Positions 21,225 through 33,162 of a stretch of DNA of 64,000 nucleotides are shown piece by piece. The translations under genes and the position numbers were made by a program. Numbering within the stretch: the first letter of the stretch is position 1; each line of letters begins with the position of its first letter. The stretch comes from Erigeron canadensis. Taxonomy: Eukaryota; Streptophyta; Magnoliopsida; Asterales; Asteraceae. Under the pieces are notes generated by a model. That model did not search any database, was not told where the DNA came from, and saw only the letters and a list, made by a program, of their open reading frames with translations. The stretch is from the NCBI RefSeq assembly GCF_010389155.1, contig NC_057761.1, positions 7,752,501 to 7,816,500 on the forward strand, given 5' to 3'.

Positions 21225-23215
21225 TGTAACACCCCAATTATTTTAAGGTAAAAGAAATTAACCCCTTTTCATAGTTTTGACATTAAATTAATTTCCTAGT
21301 ATTTTGTTTTTAGTTATGGGGTTAATTTAGTTGGAACTTTAGCAGATAGCGGGTAAAATACCCACTTTTGGAGTGATGGGTCGTGGCATCTTCAAGAAGT
21401 GCCAGCCATCCCTTTTGTTTGTGACTCATGTTTCCATTTCATTTCTTTCTTCTCCCATCATTTCTTTCATGCAATTCCTCTTGTTCTTTTCAAAATCAAG
21501 CTAAAATCCTTCACATTCAAGGATAAGAACATCCATAATAATCATCACCATCTTTAATCTCCATTCAAAAATCAAAAGTTAGGGTTTGTGGGTTTTGGTG
21601 GTGGTGGCCGAATTTCAAGAGGAAAAAGGGAAGAGGAAGAATTTTTCCATTCAAGTCTTGAATTTGCTTTTGTTGTGAGGTATTGATTTCCCCTAACCTA
21701 GCTTTCATTTTCTTTTTGGAATTAAGGTTCATAGAGTGAACCAATTTGGGGGTTTTTACTAGGAAATGAATTATGGTTAATATTCTCCAATTCCTTAGTT
21801 AACCTAGTTGTCATTGAGTTATATGATGTGTTTGCATATGAAATTGATAAGTTCATGTGATAAATTGAGTTTGTAAGAAAAGATGAATATTACTAGTTAT
21901 TGATATGTGAATGAAAATGGTAGGTTGAACTACCTAATGTCATAGTTAAAGATGAAAGTAACTCAATGACAAATGGGTTGGGTTTTTGGGTTTATAAAAG
22001 GCTAGTGATTGAGAATGGCTAGGTTGAACTAGTCAAGTTGTGAATGTAAGCTTATGCATTTTACGATATGATTTTAGGTTGAAGCTTGCTTGTGCTTGTT
22101 GTTTAGCGTTATTCTCTTTGTTGCGGAGGAGGTGAGTATATTTCCATACCCTTATGTATACGTTGGGTCAATTACCATGAGATGTGAATGTTCCAAGCAT
22201 GGTAATTAATTTGGCGTCAAGCCCATGTGGGGCATTGTTTATGAGGCCTAAGAACCTCGGGGGCCTAAGAATCCCGAAAGTTGATATGATATGAGGCCTA
22301 AGAACCTCCGGGGCCTAAGAATCCCAATAGATGTGATTGTTTAGCTTATATGGATCCATATATGTATTGTTTGTGTGCAAGGTGAATATGTAAATGTGAC
22401 ATGACGATACCATAGGTTACCTGTGAAAGTCCTAGTACTATGCCTTCCTTCGTATTCGTAAATGTTGCAAGTATATTTACTAAGCCTTTGCTTATATTTT
22501 AGTTGTTTACACTTTTATAGGTAGTTCTGGAAGAAGGAACTAAGTGTGTGTTGATAAGCTTGAAGTTGTAGATATCTTTTGAAGAACTTGAAGGTAATTA
22601 GGTCATTTTCGGACGAATGACGATCTTTTGGTATAGAAGCTTAGATGTCCCACACCTCTTGGCTCTTGGTACATTCTAGTCTGTTGGTTATGCTTTTATT
22701 GAAATGTGTGTAAATGTTCAAGTGTAAAGTCTCAGCACATTGTGTAGTTGCATTTTGGGCAAAAATAGCGTCAAAATGGGTAAATGACCCATTGATGGTG
22801 TTCATGGGTTGTGAAACTAGTTAATGATGTAAATTTGTTCAAATTGAGTCTATAATGTTCTTGGTCATCTTTGAAATGTGTTTTATGAAGTTCATGTTGA
22901 TTTGTGAAGGTTGCAAGTTTGTTCATGTGTTGAAATGGTTTAGGGTTGCTGATCAGGTGGCTCACTGTGGCACAGTGGGGGTGGTTTTGCCCACTGCGGA
23001 GCAGTGAAATTCCACGTAAAGAATTTTTGCTTCTTCCCACTGCGGCGCAGTGGGGGTGTGTCAAACCCACTACGGCGCAGTGGGGCATCTTCTCTTCCAG
23101 GGCCGAGGCTTTCCACTGCGGCGTAGTGGGGAGTGCTCAACCCACTGCGGCGTAGTGGGGTGTAAAAGAAAAAAAAAGTTTATGCGTTTTCGGTTTATTG
23201 AGTCTAGTCTTTTCA
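21225..23215 (+). repeat. 5' LTR of gypsy element
   Basis: 1,991 bp. Contains repeated AGGCCTAAGAA(C/T)C motifs (22240-22325) and a palindrome array near its 3' end. It differs from the 3' LTR by scattered substitutions and by two segments missing from the 3' copy (near 22240 and 22975). Confidence 0.95.
22963..23157 (+). repeat. Palindrome array in gypsy 5' LTR
   Basis: Six 15-base units of the form CACTGC-GGC-GCAGTG at 22963, 22992, 23038, 23068, 23114 and 23143, each usually followed by GGG. The first unit is CACTGT...ACAGTG, a paired change. The last two are CACTGC...GTAGTG, which still pair through a G.U wobble in RNA. Confidence 0.9.
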
Positions 23216-23217
23216 GG

Positions 23218-23230
23218 TTGGTATCAAAAC
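23218..23230 (+). promoter_or_regulatory. Primer-binding region of gypsy element
   Basis: TTGGTATCAAAAC two bases after the LTR. It matches the first eight bases of the initiator-Met site TGGTATCAGAGC and then diverges. Confidence 0.6.
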
Positions 23231-23542
23231 TGAGGTTTAAGGGATTTAGGTATTCCCTCGCGTAGAGAGTGCCTAGACTTAAACCATAGTTGAGACTCGA
23301 CCTTAGGTGACCGAAATTTTATATGGGACCGAAAGATGCGTTTGATGATGCTAGTTTATCCACTTGTTAGTATTTAAAGCACAATAAGAAGCCGGCCTTA
23401 TTGTGGTTGGAATACTAACTTATTTATAAACTAACGACATCAAACCTTGGAACGGTTTTGTATAAAGTTATAGGTTTTGGTTATAGCTCGTAAGGGGAAA
23501 TAGGTTGTGTGTTTAAATCAGTTCGTTTATTCTTATTATAGT

Positions 23543-24493
23543 ATGGAAGAGTAACCCCGTCATGAAGAAACCGAGCACAATGAAGAAGAAGAGCCCTTAT
23601 TTGATGAGGCTAGCATGGATATATCAGATCAAATAGGGAGAGCATTAGAGAAGTATACTCCTATCTTGCTAAAGAGGTTGAATCAAACGTTGGAAGGAGC
23701 AGTGAATAATCACATTGCTCAAATGATCAAGGAAGAAGTTGTAGTCAACGTGTAACGGGAATTTGAAAAACGTGATGCCAAGGATAAAGGCAAAAAGAAC
23801 GAGAAGGATAAGGAAGTGGAAGTTACGGGGGAAAGAACCTACAAGAAAAAGTTCACTTTTCGGGACTTTGAGGTATGCCACCCACTCGAGTATCATGGTG
23901 ATCGGGATCCTATTGTTTGTACTCAATGGATCACAGAAATTGAAGGGGCATTCCCTACTAGTCAATGTCCCTCACACTTGAAGGTGATCTTTGCGGTAGG
24001 TATGTTAAGAAATAGTGGAAAGAGGTGGTGGGATGGGTTGTTGGCTATTAAGAAGGGGGCACTAGATGATGTTGAGTGGCCCGAATTTAAAAACATGTTT
24101 TTCAAGGAATTTTGGTCGGAGGCCGAGGTAACTAAATTGAGGAGTGAATTCCTCAATGATTGTCAAGGCAACATGAGCTTGAACGAATTTCGAGCCCAAT
24201 TCTTGGACAAGGCTCAATTTTGTCTGGAGTTTCTTGAAAATGACCAATTGCTCAAGGAGCAATTTTATTTGAAGCCGAGGAAGAATCTTCGGGAAAAGAT
24301 TAGCTTGCGTCAAATGGAGTCTTTCTCCATGTTGGCGGATGTGGCCCGGGATCATGAGATTGAGATATCAAGAGTCGATGAAGGTGTTTTGAAAAGAAGG
24401 TATGAAGATGTAAATTCTCCAAGCAAGCGGCCTAGACAAGAGGGTAGTTTTGGGAACCACCCCAATAAAAGAAATGTCCCATTTTGTCGTTAA
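23543..24493 (+). pseudogene. gag: Gypsy Gag, disabled
   Basis: Capsid precursor of the gypsy element. One frame is open in three parts, interrupted by TAA at 23552 (fourth codon) and TAA at 23753. The main part (23816-24493, 225 codons) contains the Retrotrans_gag core: HPLEYHGDRDPI, WITEIEGAF, GKRWWDGLL, WPEFKNMFFKEFW, LNEFRAQFLD. It ends with a TAA just before the zinc-knuckle region, which continues in another frame. The acidic N-terminal segment (EEEEPLFDEAS) is normal for this group. Confidence 0.85.
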
Positions 24494-27400
24494 TGCAAGA
24501 AGATCATCTGGGGGTTTGTAGAGCGGCGGATAAGGGTTGTTACACTTGTGGGAAGCCGGGGCACACTAGTTGGGGATGTCGGTCTAAACCTCAAAGACCC
24601 ATTATATGCTTTAAGTGCTTTGAAGAGGGCCACATGAGAAGCTCATGCCCAAAATTGACGGAGGAGGAGAGGTTAGAAGAAAGAAGAAGGGAGGCGGAGA
24701 GGAAGAATGCCCAAACGTATGGGAATCAAAGAGGAAGGTCCTTTCAACTCTCCGTGGAACAAGTAAGAAACACCGATGATGTTGTCACAGGTATATTCCT
24801 TGTATATAATGTGCCTATGCGTATTCTCTTTGATTCGGGAGCGAATAGATCATTTGTTGCTATTAGAATGATTCATGTTATTCCCGTGTCTAAGTCATGT
24901 TTAGAAAATGCTTTGCAAGTTGAGGTTGGTAATGGTAGGATGGAATTAGTAAAGGAGGTGTATAGAGGGTGTGAGATAAAAATTTCTTCGGAACTCTTCC
25001 AAGCCAATTTAATTCCTTTTCCGATGGGAGAGTTTGATATAATCTTGGGTATGGATTGGTTGAGCTCATGTAATGCTAAAATCGCTTGTGATGAAAAAGT
25101 CATATATTTAAAAACTTCCAAAGGTGAAGACTTGGTGGTTTATGGTGATAGGAAGGAGCGTTCTATACCCGTTTGTACCTTTGCTCGTGCCAAGCGTTAT
25201 ATGTCTCATGGTTGTCATGTTTATCTCACTCACATTGTTGTGGTTGAGAAGAAACCTCTATCTATCCAAGACATTCCTATTGTTAATGATTTCACCGATG
25301 TTTTTCCCGAAGACTTGCCGGGCATCCCTCCCGAACGACAAGTTGAGTTTTCTATTGATCTTATTTCGGGGGCTAACCCCATTGCTAAGGCTCCTTACCG
25401 TTTGTCTCCAACGGAAATGCAAGAAATGATGAAACAACTTCAAGAGTTGTTAGACAAGGGCTTCATACGACCGAGTAACTCTCCTTGGGGTGCACCGGTA
25501 TTATTTGTAAAGAAGAAGGATGGAAGTATGCGGATGTGTATCGACTATCGTGAGCTTAACAAGGTAACCGTAAAGAACAAGTATCCTTTGCCTAGGATCG
25601 ACGATTTATTCGATCAACTTCAAGGGGCTTCATATTTTTTAAAAATCGATCTTCGTTCGGGTTACCAGCAACTCAAGGTACGTGAAGAAGATATTCCCAA
25701 AACCGTTTTCCTTACTCGTTATGGTCATTTTGAGTTTGTTGTCATGCCTTTTGGTCTTACTAATGCTCCCGAGGCTTTCATGGACCTCATGAATCGTGTT
25801 TGTCGTCCCATGCTTGACAAGTCCGTGATTGTTTTTATCGATGACATTCTTATTTATTCCAAAAGTTCTTCCGATCATGAAGTTCATCTAAGAGAGGCGT
25901 TGGAAGCCCTTCGTAAAGAGAAGCTCTATGCCAAGTTCTCCAAGTGTGAATTTTGGTTACGGGAGGTGCAATTCCTTGGTCATGTGGTTAGTAGTGAAGG
26001 AATTATGGTAGACCCGGCTAAGATTAATGCGGTGATGAAGTGGGAACAACCCAAGAGTCTGTCGGAGATTAGGATTTTTCTTGGTTTAGCGGGCTATTAT
26101 TGTCGTTTCATTCAAGATTTCTCTAAAATAGCTTCTCCCTTGACCAAATTAACTCGCAAGAATATCAAGTTCGAATGGAAAGATGAACAAGAGATGGCTT
26201 TTCAACAACTCCGTGAAAGGCTAAGTCAAGCACCGGTTCTTGTTTTGCCCGATGGTCTTGAAGATATGGTGGTGTATTGTGATGTATCATCTAATGGCCT
26301 CGGTTATGTTCTTATGCAACGAGGTAAAGTTATTGCTTATGCTTCTAGGCAATTGAAAGAGCATGAAAAACGATATCCCACTCATGATTTAGAGTTAGTG
26401 GCGGTGGTTTTTGCTTTGAAAATTTGGCGCCATTACCTTTATGGAGTCAAGTTTACCATTTATTCCGATCATAAAAGCCTCAGGTATTTCTTTGAGCAAA
26501 GAGATCTCAACAATCGCCAACGAAGATGGCTAGATCTCTTGAAAGATTATGATTACAAGATTTTGTATCATCCCGGGAAGGCTAATGTGGTAGCGGACGC
26601 TTTGAGTCGGAAGGGTTCTCATCATGCTCCAGTCGTTTCTCCTCTTTGGGTTTTGATTACTAACGATTTCTTGGATCAAATTAGAGAAGCTCAAGAGAAG
26701 GCTTTGCAACGGGATCCTAAAAGAGAAAGAATTCAAGGCCAATTGCAATATTTCACTAAGGATTCTCGTGGCCTTACTTTACGTTTTGGGAGGATTTGGA
26801 TCCCATTCTCTTGTAAGTTGAAGCAAGTTCTCCTCGATGAGGCTCACAAATCCAAGTATTCCATTCACCCCGGTGCTACAAAGATGTATCATGATTTGAA
26901 AGTAGAATATTGGTGGCCCGGTATGAAACGTGATGTAGTGAAGTATGTCGAGAAATGTTTGACTTGCGTACAAGTGAAGGCGGAGCATCAAAAGCCTTAT
27001 GGTATGATGCAACCGTTGGAAATTCCCAAATGGAAGTGGGAAGAGATCTCCATGGATTTCATCACCAAGTTGCCCAAGACGCCTAGAAATCAATTCGATA
27101 CAATATGGGTGATAGTTAATAGGTTAACCAAGAGTGCCTTATTCCTTTCTATTCATGAGGCATCTTCCTCCGAAGTTTTGGCAAAAATCTATGTGAAGGA
27201 AGTGGTAGCTAGACATGGAGTTCCCATCTCCATTGTTTCGGATAGAGACACTCATTTCACTTCTCATTTTTGGCGGAAATTTCATGAAGATATGGGTACC
27301 AAGCTCAAGCTTAGCACCGCCTATCACCCTCAAACGGATGGCCAAAGTGAGAGAACCATTCAAACGCTTGAAGACATGCTTCGAGCATGTATAATTGACT

Positions 27401-27537
27401 TTGGAGGCACTTGGGATCTTCACTTGCCTTTGGTAGAATTCTCATACAACAATAGCTACCATTCTAGTATTCAAATGCCGCCGTATGAAATGTTGTATGG
27501 AAGAAGTGTCGATCTCCAATTTGTTGGGGAGAAGTAG
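24484..27537 (+). pseudogene. pol: Gypsy Pol, main part (PR-RT-RH-IN)
   Basis: 1,017 open codons in the -1 frame to gag; the listed first codon is TTG and the first ATG is at 24493. In order: zinc knuckles [14 protein letters not shown] (residues 19-32) and [14 protein letters not shown] (42-55); protease [10 protein letters not shown] (Asp 117); reverse transcriptase with [16 protein letters not shown] and [11 protein letters not shown]; RNase H with [10 protein letters not shown] and [13 protein letters not shown]2C2 zinc finger; integrase core [29 protein letters not shown]. All catalytic residues that I can place are present. It stops at 27537 because one base has been lost near 27500; the integrase tail continues in another frame. 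Confidence 0.9.
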
Positions 27538-27563
27538 GTCAAAGAGAAATAGGTGGCACTGAA

Positions 27564-28112
27564 GTGGTGCTGAAAAACATTGAGAAGATAGATGTAATCA
27601 AGGAAAGATTGAAAGCGGCTCAAAACCGACAGAAGTCGTATGCGGATAAACGAAGAAGGCCAATTGAATTCAATGTTGATGATCGTGTCTTGTTGAAAGT
27701 CTCCCCATGGAAAGGTGTGTTACGATTTCGAAAGCGTGAAAAGTTAAGCCCTCGATTTATTGGCCTATTCAAGATTGTGGCTAAGGTTGGCAAGGTTGCA
27801 TACCGTTTGGAGTTACCGGAAGAGTTATCGGGAATTCACCCTACTTTTCATGTGTCGCATCTTAGAAAATGCCTTGCCGACGAGTCTTCCTATGTACCAT
27901 TGAATGAGATTGAAGTTGATAATAAGTTGAATTATATTGAAGAGCCGATTGCCATAGTCGAGGAAGAGCTTAGAAGAGTACAAAGTAAGACGGTAACAAC
28001 TTACAAGATTTTGTGGAAGCATGGTAGGATGTCCGATTGTACATGGGAATCTGAGCATGATGTACTAGTTTTTTATCCGTCTTTGCATATAACTTGGATC
28101 ACGAGGCCGTGA
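27564..28112 (+). pseudogene. Gypsy integrase C-terminus with chromodomain-like tail
   Basis: Continuation of pol after the single-base loss. It carries the integrase C-terminal GPF-like region (LSPRFIGLFKI, YRLELPEEL, HPTFHVSHLRKC) and ends with LNYIEEPIAIV and ILWKHGRMSDCTWESEHDV, matching the tail of plant chromoviruses, which is thought to guide integration to certain chromatin. The listed start is arbitrary; the frame is open from about 27505. Confidence 0.85.
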
Positions 28113-28134
28113 TCTGTTCCAAGTGGGGGAGAGT

Positions 28135-30079
28135 TGTAACACCCCAATTATTTTAAGGTAAAAGAAATTAACCCCTTTTCATAGTTTTGACATTAAATTA
28201 ATTTCCTAGTATTTTGTTTTTAGTTATGGGGTTAATTTAGTTGGAACTTTAGTGGATAGGGGGTAAAATACCCACTTTTGGAGTGATGGGTCGTGGCATC
28301 TTCAGGAAGTGCCAGCCACCCCTTTTGTTTGTGACTCATGTTTCCATTTCATTTCTTTCTTCTCCCATCATTTCTTTCATGCAATTCCTCTTGTTCTTTT
28401 CAAAATCAAGCTAAAATCCTTCAAATTCAAGGATAAGAACATCCATAATAATCATCACCATCTTTAATCTCCATTCAAAAATCAAAAGTTAGGGTTTGTG
28501 GGTTTTGGTGGTGGTGGCCGAATTTCAAGAGGAAAAAGGGAAGAGGAAGAATTTTTCCATTCAAGTCTTGAATTTGCTTTTGTTGTGAGGTATTGATTTC
28601 CCCTAACCTAGCTTTCATTTTCTTTTTGGAATTAGGGTTCATAGAGTGAACCAATTTGGGGGTTTTTACTAGGAAATGAATTATGGTTAATTTTCTCCAA
28701 TTCCTTAGTTAACCTAGTTGTCATTGAGTTATATGATGTGTTTGCATATGAAATTGATAAGTTCATGTGATAAATTGAGTTTGTAAGAAAAGATGAATAT
28801 TACTAGTTATTGATATGTGAATGAAAATGGTAGGTTGAACTACCTAATGTCATAGTTAAAGATGAAAGTAACTCAATGACAAATGGGTTGGGTTTTTGGG
28901 TTTATAAAAGGCTAGTGATTGAGAATGGCTAGGTTAAACTAGTCAAGTTGTGAATGTAAGCTTATGCATTTTACGATATGATTTTAAGTTGAAGCTTGCT
29001 TGTGCTTGTTGTTTAGCGTTATTCTCTTTATTGCGGAGGAGGTGAGTATATTTGCATATCCTTATGTATACGTTGGGTCAATTACCATGAGATGTGAATG
29101 TTCCAAGCATGGTAATTGATTTGACGTCAATCCCATGTGGGGCATTGTTTATAAGGCCTAAGAATCCCGAAAGTTGATATGATATGAGGCCTAAGAACCT
29201 TTGGGGCCTAAGAATCCCGATAGATGTGATTGTTTAGCTTATATGGATCCATATATGTATTGTTTGTGTGCAAGGTGAATATGTAAATGTGACATGATGA
29301 TGCCATAGGTTACATGTGAGAGTCCTTGTAGTATGCCCTTCTTCGTATTCGTAACTGTATGCAAGTATATTCAGTAAGCCTTTGTTTATATTTTGGTTGT
29401 TTACACTTTTATAGGTAGTTCCGGAAGAAGGAACTAAGTGTGTGTTGATAAGCTTGAAGTTGTAGATATCTTTTGAAGAACTTGAAGGTAATTAGGTCAT
29501 TTTCGGACGAATGACGATCTTTTGGTATAGAAGCTTAAATGTCCCACACCTCTTGGCTCTTGGTACATTCTGGTCTGTTGGTTATGCTTTTGTTGAAATT
29601 TGTGTAAATGTTCAAGTTAAAGTCTCAGCATATTGTGTAGTTGCATTTTGGGCAATAATAGCGTCAAAATGGGTAAATGACCCATTGATGGTGTTCATGG
29701 GTTGTGAAACTAGTTAATGATGTAAATTTGTTCAAATTGAGTCTATAATGTTCTTGGTCATCTTTGAAATGTGTTTTATGAAGTTCATGTCGATTTGTGA
29801 AGGTTGCAAGTTTGTTCATGTGTTGAAATGGTTTAAGGTTACTGATCAGGTGGCTCACTGTGGCGCAGTGAAATTCCACGTAAAGAATTTTTGCTTCTTC
29901 CCACTGCGGCGCAGTGGGGGTGTGTCAAATCCACTGCGGCGCAGTGAGGCATCTTCTCTTCCAGGGCCGAGGCTTTCCACTAGGGCGCAGTGGGGAGTGC
30001 TCAACCCACTGCGGCGTAGTGGGGTGTAAAAAAAAAAAAAAATTTATGCGTTTTCGGTTTATCGAGTCTAGTCCTTTCA
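28135..30079 (+). repeat. 3' LTR of gypsy element
   Basis: 1,945 bp, directly after the polypurine tract. Five palindrome units instead of six; part of unit 1 and unit 2 are fused by a deletion. Confidence 0.95.
29856..30021 (+). repeat. Palindrome array in gypsy 3' LTR
   Basis: Five units of the CACTGC-GGC-GCAGTG type at about 29856, 29902, 29932, 29977 and 30007. The fused first unit reads CACTGT-GGC-GCAGTG, which pairs by U.G wobble. Confidence 0.9.
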
Positions 30080-30457
30080 TAAACTTTTGTGTTCTCAGAT
30101 TTTCATCATACAATTTGTACACAGTTATGGTTTTACTTGTATAGATTTAGTTTTTGATTATTTTCTTCCGTTTTTATACATATATATAACGTTTTTAAGA
30201 TATAATAATTTTCATCATGCTTACGTCTTATATTCATGAAACATTTAAAGTATTAATATAGTTATTATTTGTGTTTTTATACGACTTATTATTCCTTTAC
30301 AATATTTTTAATATTATTGCTAGATGGTTAGTTGTAATTTTTAAAGTTTGGGTTCGAATATTTGACATAAATTTGCCAAAACTTTATTGTATACCATCTG
30401 CTTCCTCAAGGCCCTCACTTTCTCACTCAACTCACTTAGACGCTTGCCAAAAATGTA

Positions 30458-30488
30458 CCCCGCGGCAACGCACGGGGTCACCAACTAG
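30458..30488 (+). repeat. Helitron 3' terminus with hairpin
   Basis: Seven-base stem CCCCGCG/CACGGGG (one mismatch) around GCAACG, then TCACCAA and CTAG. This is the recognition end for Helitron rolling-circle termination. Confidence 0.85.
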
Positions 30489-32418
30489 TTTGGACTATTT
30501 GGCTCACTTAGGAAAATTTTTAGCCATCTCTTAGAAAGAGATCACCGCTCATAAAAATTAAAAATAGAAAATCGTGATGAATTTTATTTGAAATTCATTA
30601 CCTGTTGGTAAATTTGAACATTGTGGTCTTAATACCATAACAACAGACTCATAGTGAGTTAGATCTCGTTTGTTTAAAACTTAAGAAACTTAATTAAAAA
30701 AGATTTAACCTGATAAATCAATCAATATTATATGTTTTTTACTCAATATATAAAATAACAGTTCTATTGACATAATACGTTCAGACATTATTTAATCATA
30801 ACATATGAGTTAGTTGTTGCAACTCAATTTGGACAAAAATGCAGCTCACACTCGATGATTTTGTCGAATTCGTGGGTTACATGTTGCCGTTTGTTTAATT
30901 TATTTTTTTATGTTTGATCATAACATATGAGTTGCAATATGAATTGGAATTTTTTAAGGTGTAGGGTGTGAAATTATGATAAAATTTAGTATGGTAGGAA
31001 CCAATAATATTATAATATGATAAAATATGTCACATCATGTCAAAAGTGATCAAAATGTAAAAGGGCGATGTTATCCGTCAAATTCTGGCATCCAAACTCT
31101 TCAATTCGGGGCTTTCTATTGACACCATTTTTATCTATTGACACCCCTTAAAAGGAGCGAATTTTTGGAGTGAAAGGGGCGAATTTTTGGAGCGAAAATG
31201 GCGAATTTCACCCCATCTGACCTGACACTTTTTAACATTCTGTTGTCAACTTTCCATCACTTCAACCCGACATGTTAGCGAATTTTTGGGCAAAAAGGGC
31301 GAATTTTTAAGCAGAAGGGGCGAAATTTGCCTCAATTGACCCCACACTTTTTCTCATACCCCTATTACATTTATGTCACTTTTATCCGACAACGTCGGGG
31401 CGAAAAGCATTCAGATAAAAGTGATAATTTTGACTATGACATACTAATGTGGTTCATATGATTACGTAGATTATTTTGTTATTTATTAAAATACCTGGAA
31501 TTTATGTTTTGTTTTATATCCATCGTTCAAGTCAATCGAAATACTGACGAATTGACCGCAAATAACAACAATGTCACTAGGTTATTTCCTAGACAATGGT
31601 CGATCATACACATAATCATGACACAGATAATGTGTATGGTCATGTGTTGCTAGACGTTTTTCTCCAGCTGAAAAAGAATGCGTACAGGAACAATATTACT
31701 TAAATCTAGATGCGTAAGGCATTTTAGATGGATTGAAAAAGGAATTTCCAAATAACATGTCTCTCATCAAAGATGTAAGCGGTCACATCTTTAATCACAC
31801 TAAGTGATAAAGGGAGGAGAACCTTCAATAAACGTTCTTTGTTTCAGAGATAATAAATATCCATATTCCACTAGTGAAAAGTTTACGTTATGTTTAATCC
31901 ACCATTTTGGTATATATATAATTAGATTATTTCCCGCATAACCCACAGATTAAACATATTAAGTTGTTGTTATTACTTATAATATAAATAATAGTTATAA
32001 ATAAGACATGTTGAAATTTGATTATACTATTATTTTAAAAAATATTTTGTATAAAAAGTTATTAGTAAGATACGTATGTTAATTATATTTTTTGTGACGG
32101 TATGAAGTTAAATATAGATATTACCTACTAAAAGTTTTAAATATTAGAGATACTTAATGACATGTTAAATTTTTATATTATCGTAATTAAACAAACATAG
32201 ATTAAAGATGTTGAAAAATGGTGTTGTTGTTGCCATATTTACAAAAAAGAAAAAAAAAATGATTAGTAGGGGCCATATACAAATTGGCAATATCTTTTAT
32301 TTAAATATCATAAAATATTAATGATGCAAAACTAAATACTTATAACCAATATTGATTAAGTTATATGATAAAAATCCGATATAAGCTCATAGTTTTATAA
32401 AATGTACGACATAAAACA
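30489..32418. other. Intergenic with GCGAATTTTT repeats
   Basis: No gene recognised. From 31140 to 31330 there are five copies of GGCGAATTTTT-like words; the flanking text resembles 44340-44510, so both may belong to one unclassified repeat family. The remainder is AT-rich. Confidence 0.45.
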
Positions 32419-32423
32419 AAAGG

Positions 32424-32725
32424 TGTTAGAAATCAAAAAATAGTGATAAATTGTAATTTAAGTTAGTGGACGTTGTTGTTGTTAAGACATGGTGAAATGA
32501 TTTCTAAGGATGAGGGACTAGGAGTGTCAATTAGCTTAATTGTAGATTTAGACTATAAATACCCTCAACTCCTTAGAAATCATAAGCCTTTAATCCATTT
32601 TTACATACAACTTATTCAGATCGTCTCTCTCTCTAGAAAATCACACACACCAAACACACCAAGAACACACACACTTGAACTGCCATTGTTGAGATCGAAT
32701 CAATAGCAGAAATCGTGTTATTACA
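32424..32725 (+). repeat. 5' LTR of copia-2
   Basis: 302 bp, with TATAAATA near 32562 as the likely TATA box of the element. Confidence 0.95.
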
Positions 32726-32727
32726 TG

Positions 32728-32739
32728 TGGTATCAGAGC
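32728..32739 (+). promoter_or_regulatory. Primer-binding site of copia-2
   Basis: TGGTATCAGAGC, two bases after the LTR; initiator-Met tRNA type. Confidence 0.9.
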
Positions 32740-33162
32740 AAAACATCGCTTTGATATCGATCCATAACTGTTTTTGATCTCAAATTTCATTCAAAATCAA
32801 CCAAAAACTGGTTCCACAAAAATCGTCCCTGTTTCATTATAATTCTTCATTCAAATCGCATAAAATCATTAGTTTTTGTTCACCAATCGATTCCTCATAG
32901 CTCAAAACATATACCTGTTGAATTTTACGTTCCAATTCGATCTAAATCTCTAGATTGAAATTTTTAGTTTTGGCGCTAAAAATTGGGTTTTGATTCTGTT
33001 GTGTTATAAGCTGAATTGTGTATTAGGATTTGTTGCGGACGTAATTACAAATGTTTTGCAAGTGATTTCACATTCTAACACTTAGTAAATCGAAAGTTAT
33101 TGAAGCTTGAAAATTCATCAATGGAGTTTTTACTTTGTGTTCTGTTGGAGAAGAAGACCTCA

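Larger units (their letters stand above)
21225..30079 (+). mobile_element. Full-length Ty3/gypsy chromovirus-like element
   Basis: 8.9 kb with LTRs of 1,991 bp (21225-23215) and 1,945 bp (28135-30079), both TGTAACACCCC...TTTTCA/TTTCA, and target duplication TAAAC (21220-21224, 30080-30084). Primer-binding region TTGGTATCAAAAC at 23218-23230; polypurine tract AAGTGGGGGAGAG at 28121-28133. The domain order gag, protease, RT, RNase H, integrase is that of Ty3/gypsy, and the C-terminal WKH...CTWESE motif suggests a chromodomain-like tail (Tekay/Del group by LTR length, inferred). Several stops and frameshifts make this copy non-functional. Confidence 0.95.
20413..30488 (+). mobile_element. Non-autonomous Helitron split by a gypsy element
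   Basis: Starts TCATTATATATATACT after an A and ends CTAG before a T. The terminus is preceded by a GC hairpin, CCCCGCG-GCAACG-CACGGGG at 30458-30477, seven bases before CTAG: the canonical plant Helitron 3' end. Without the gypsy insertion it is about 1.2 kb. It has internal tandem units (about 20437, 20710, and a third crossing the insertion) with shared words such as ACCTATGTAAATGTACAAG and CAAACAACTTTCATACAGTT. The third unit is cut at GACACTAAAC and resumes at TTTTGTGTTCTCAG at 30085, proving that the gypsy element landed inside it. No coding capacity. Confidence 0.85.

Noticed and set aside
22771..23265. Several overlapping frames rich in HCAAVG/LRRSG on both strands
   Set aside because: They are translations of the CACTGC-GGC-GCAGTG palindrome array of the gypsy LTR, not proteins.
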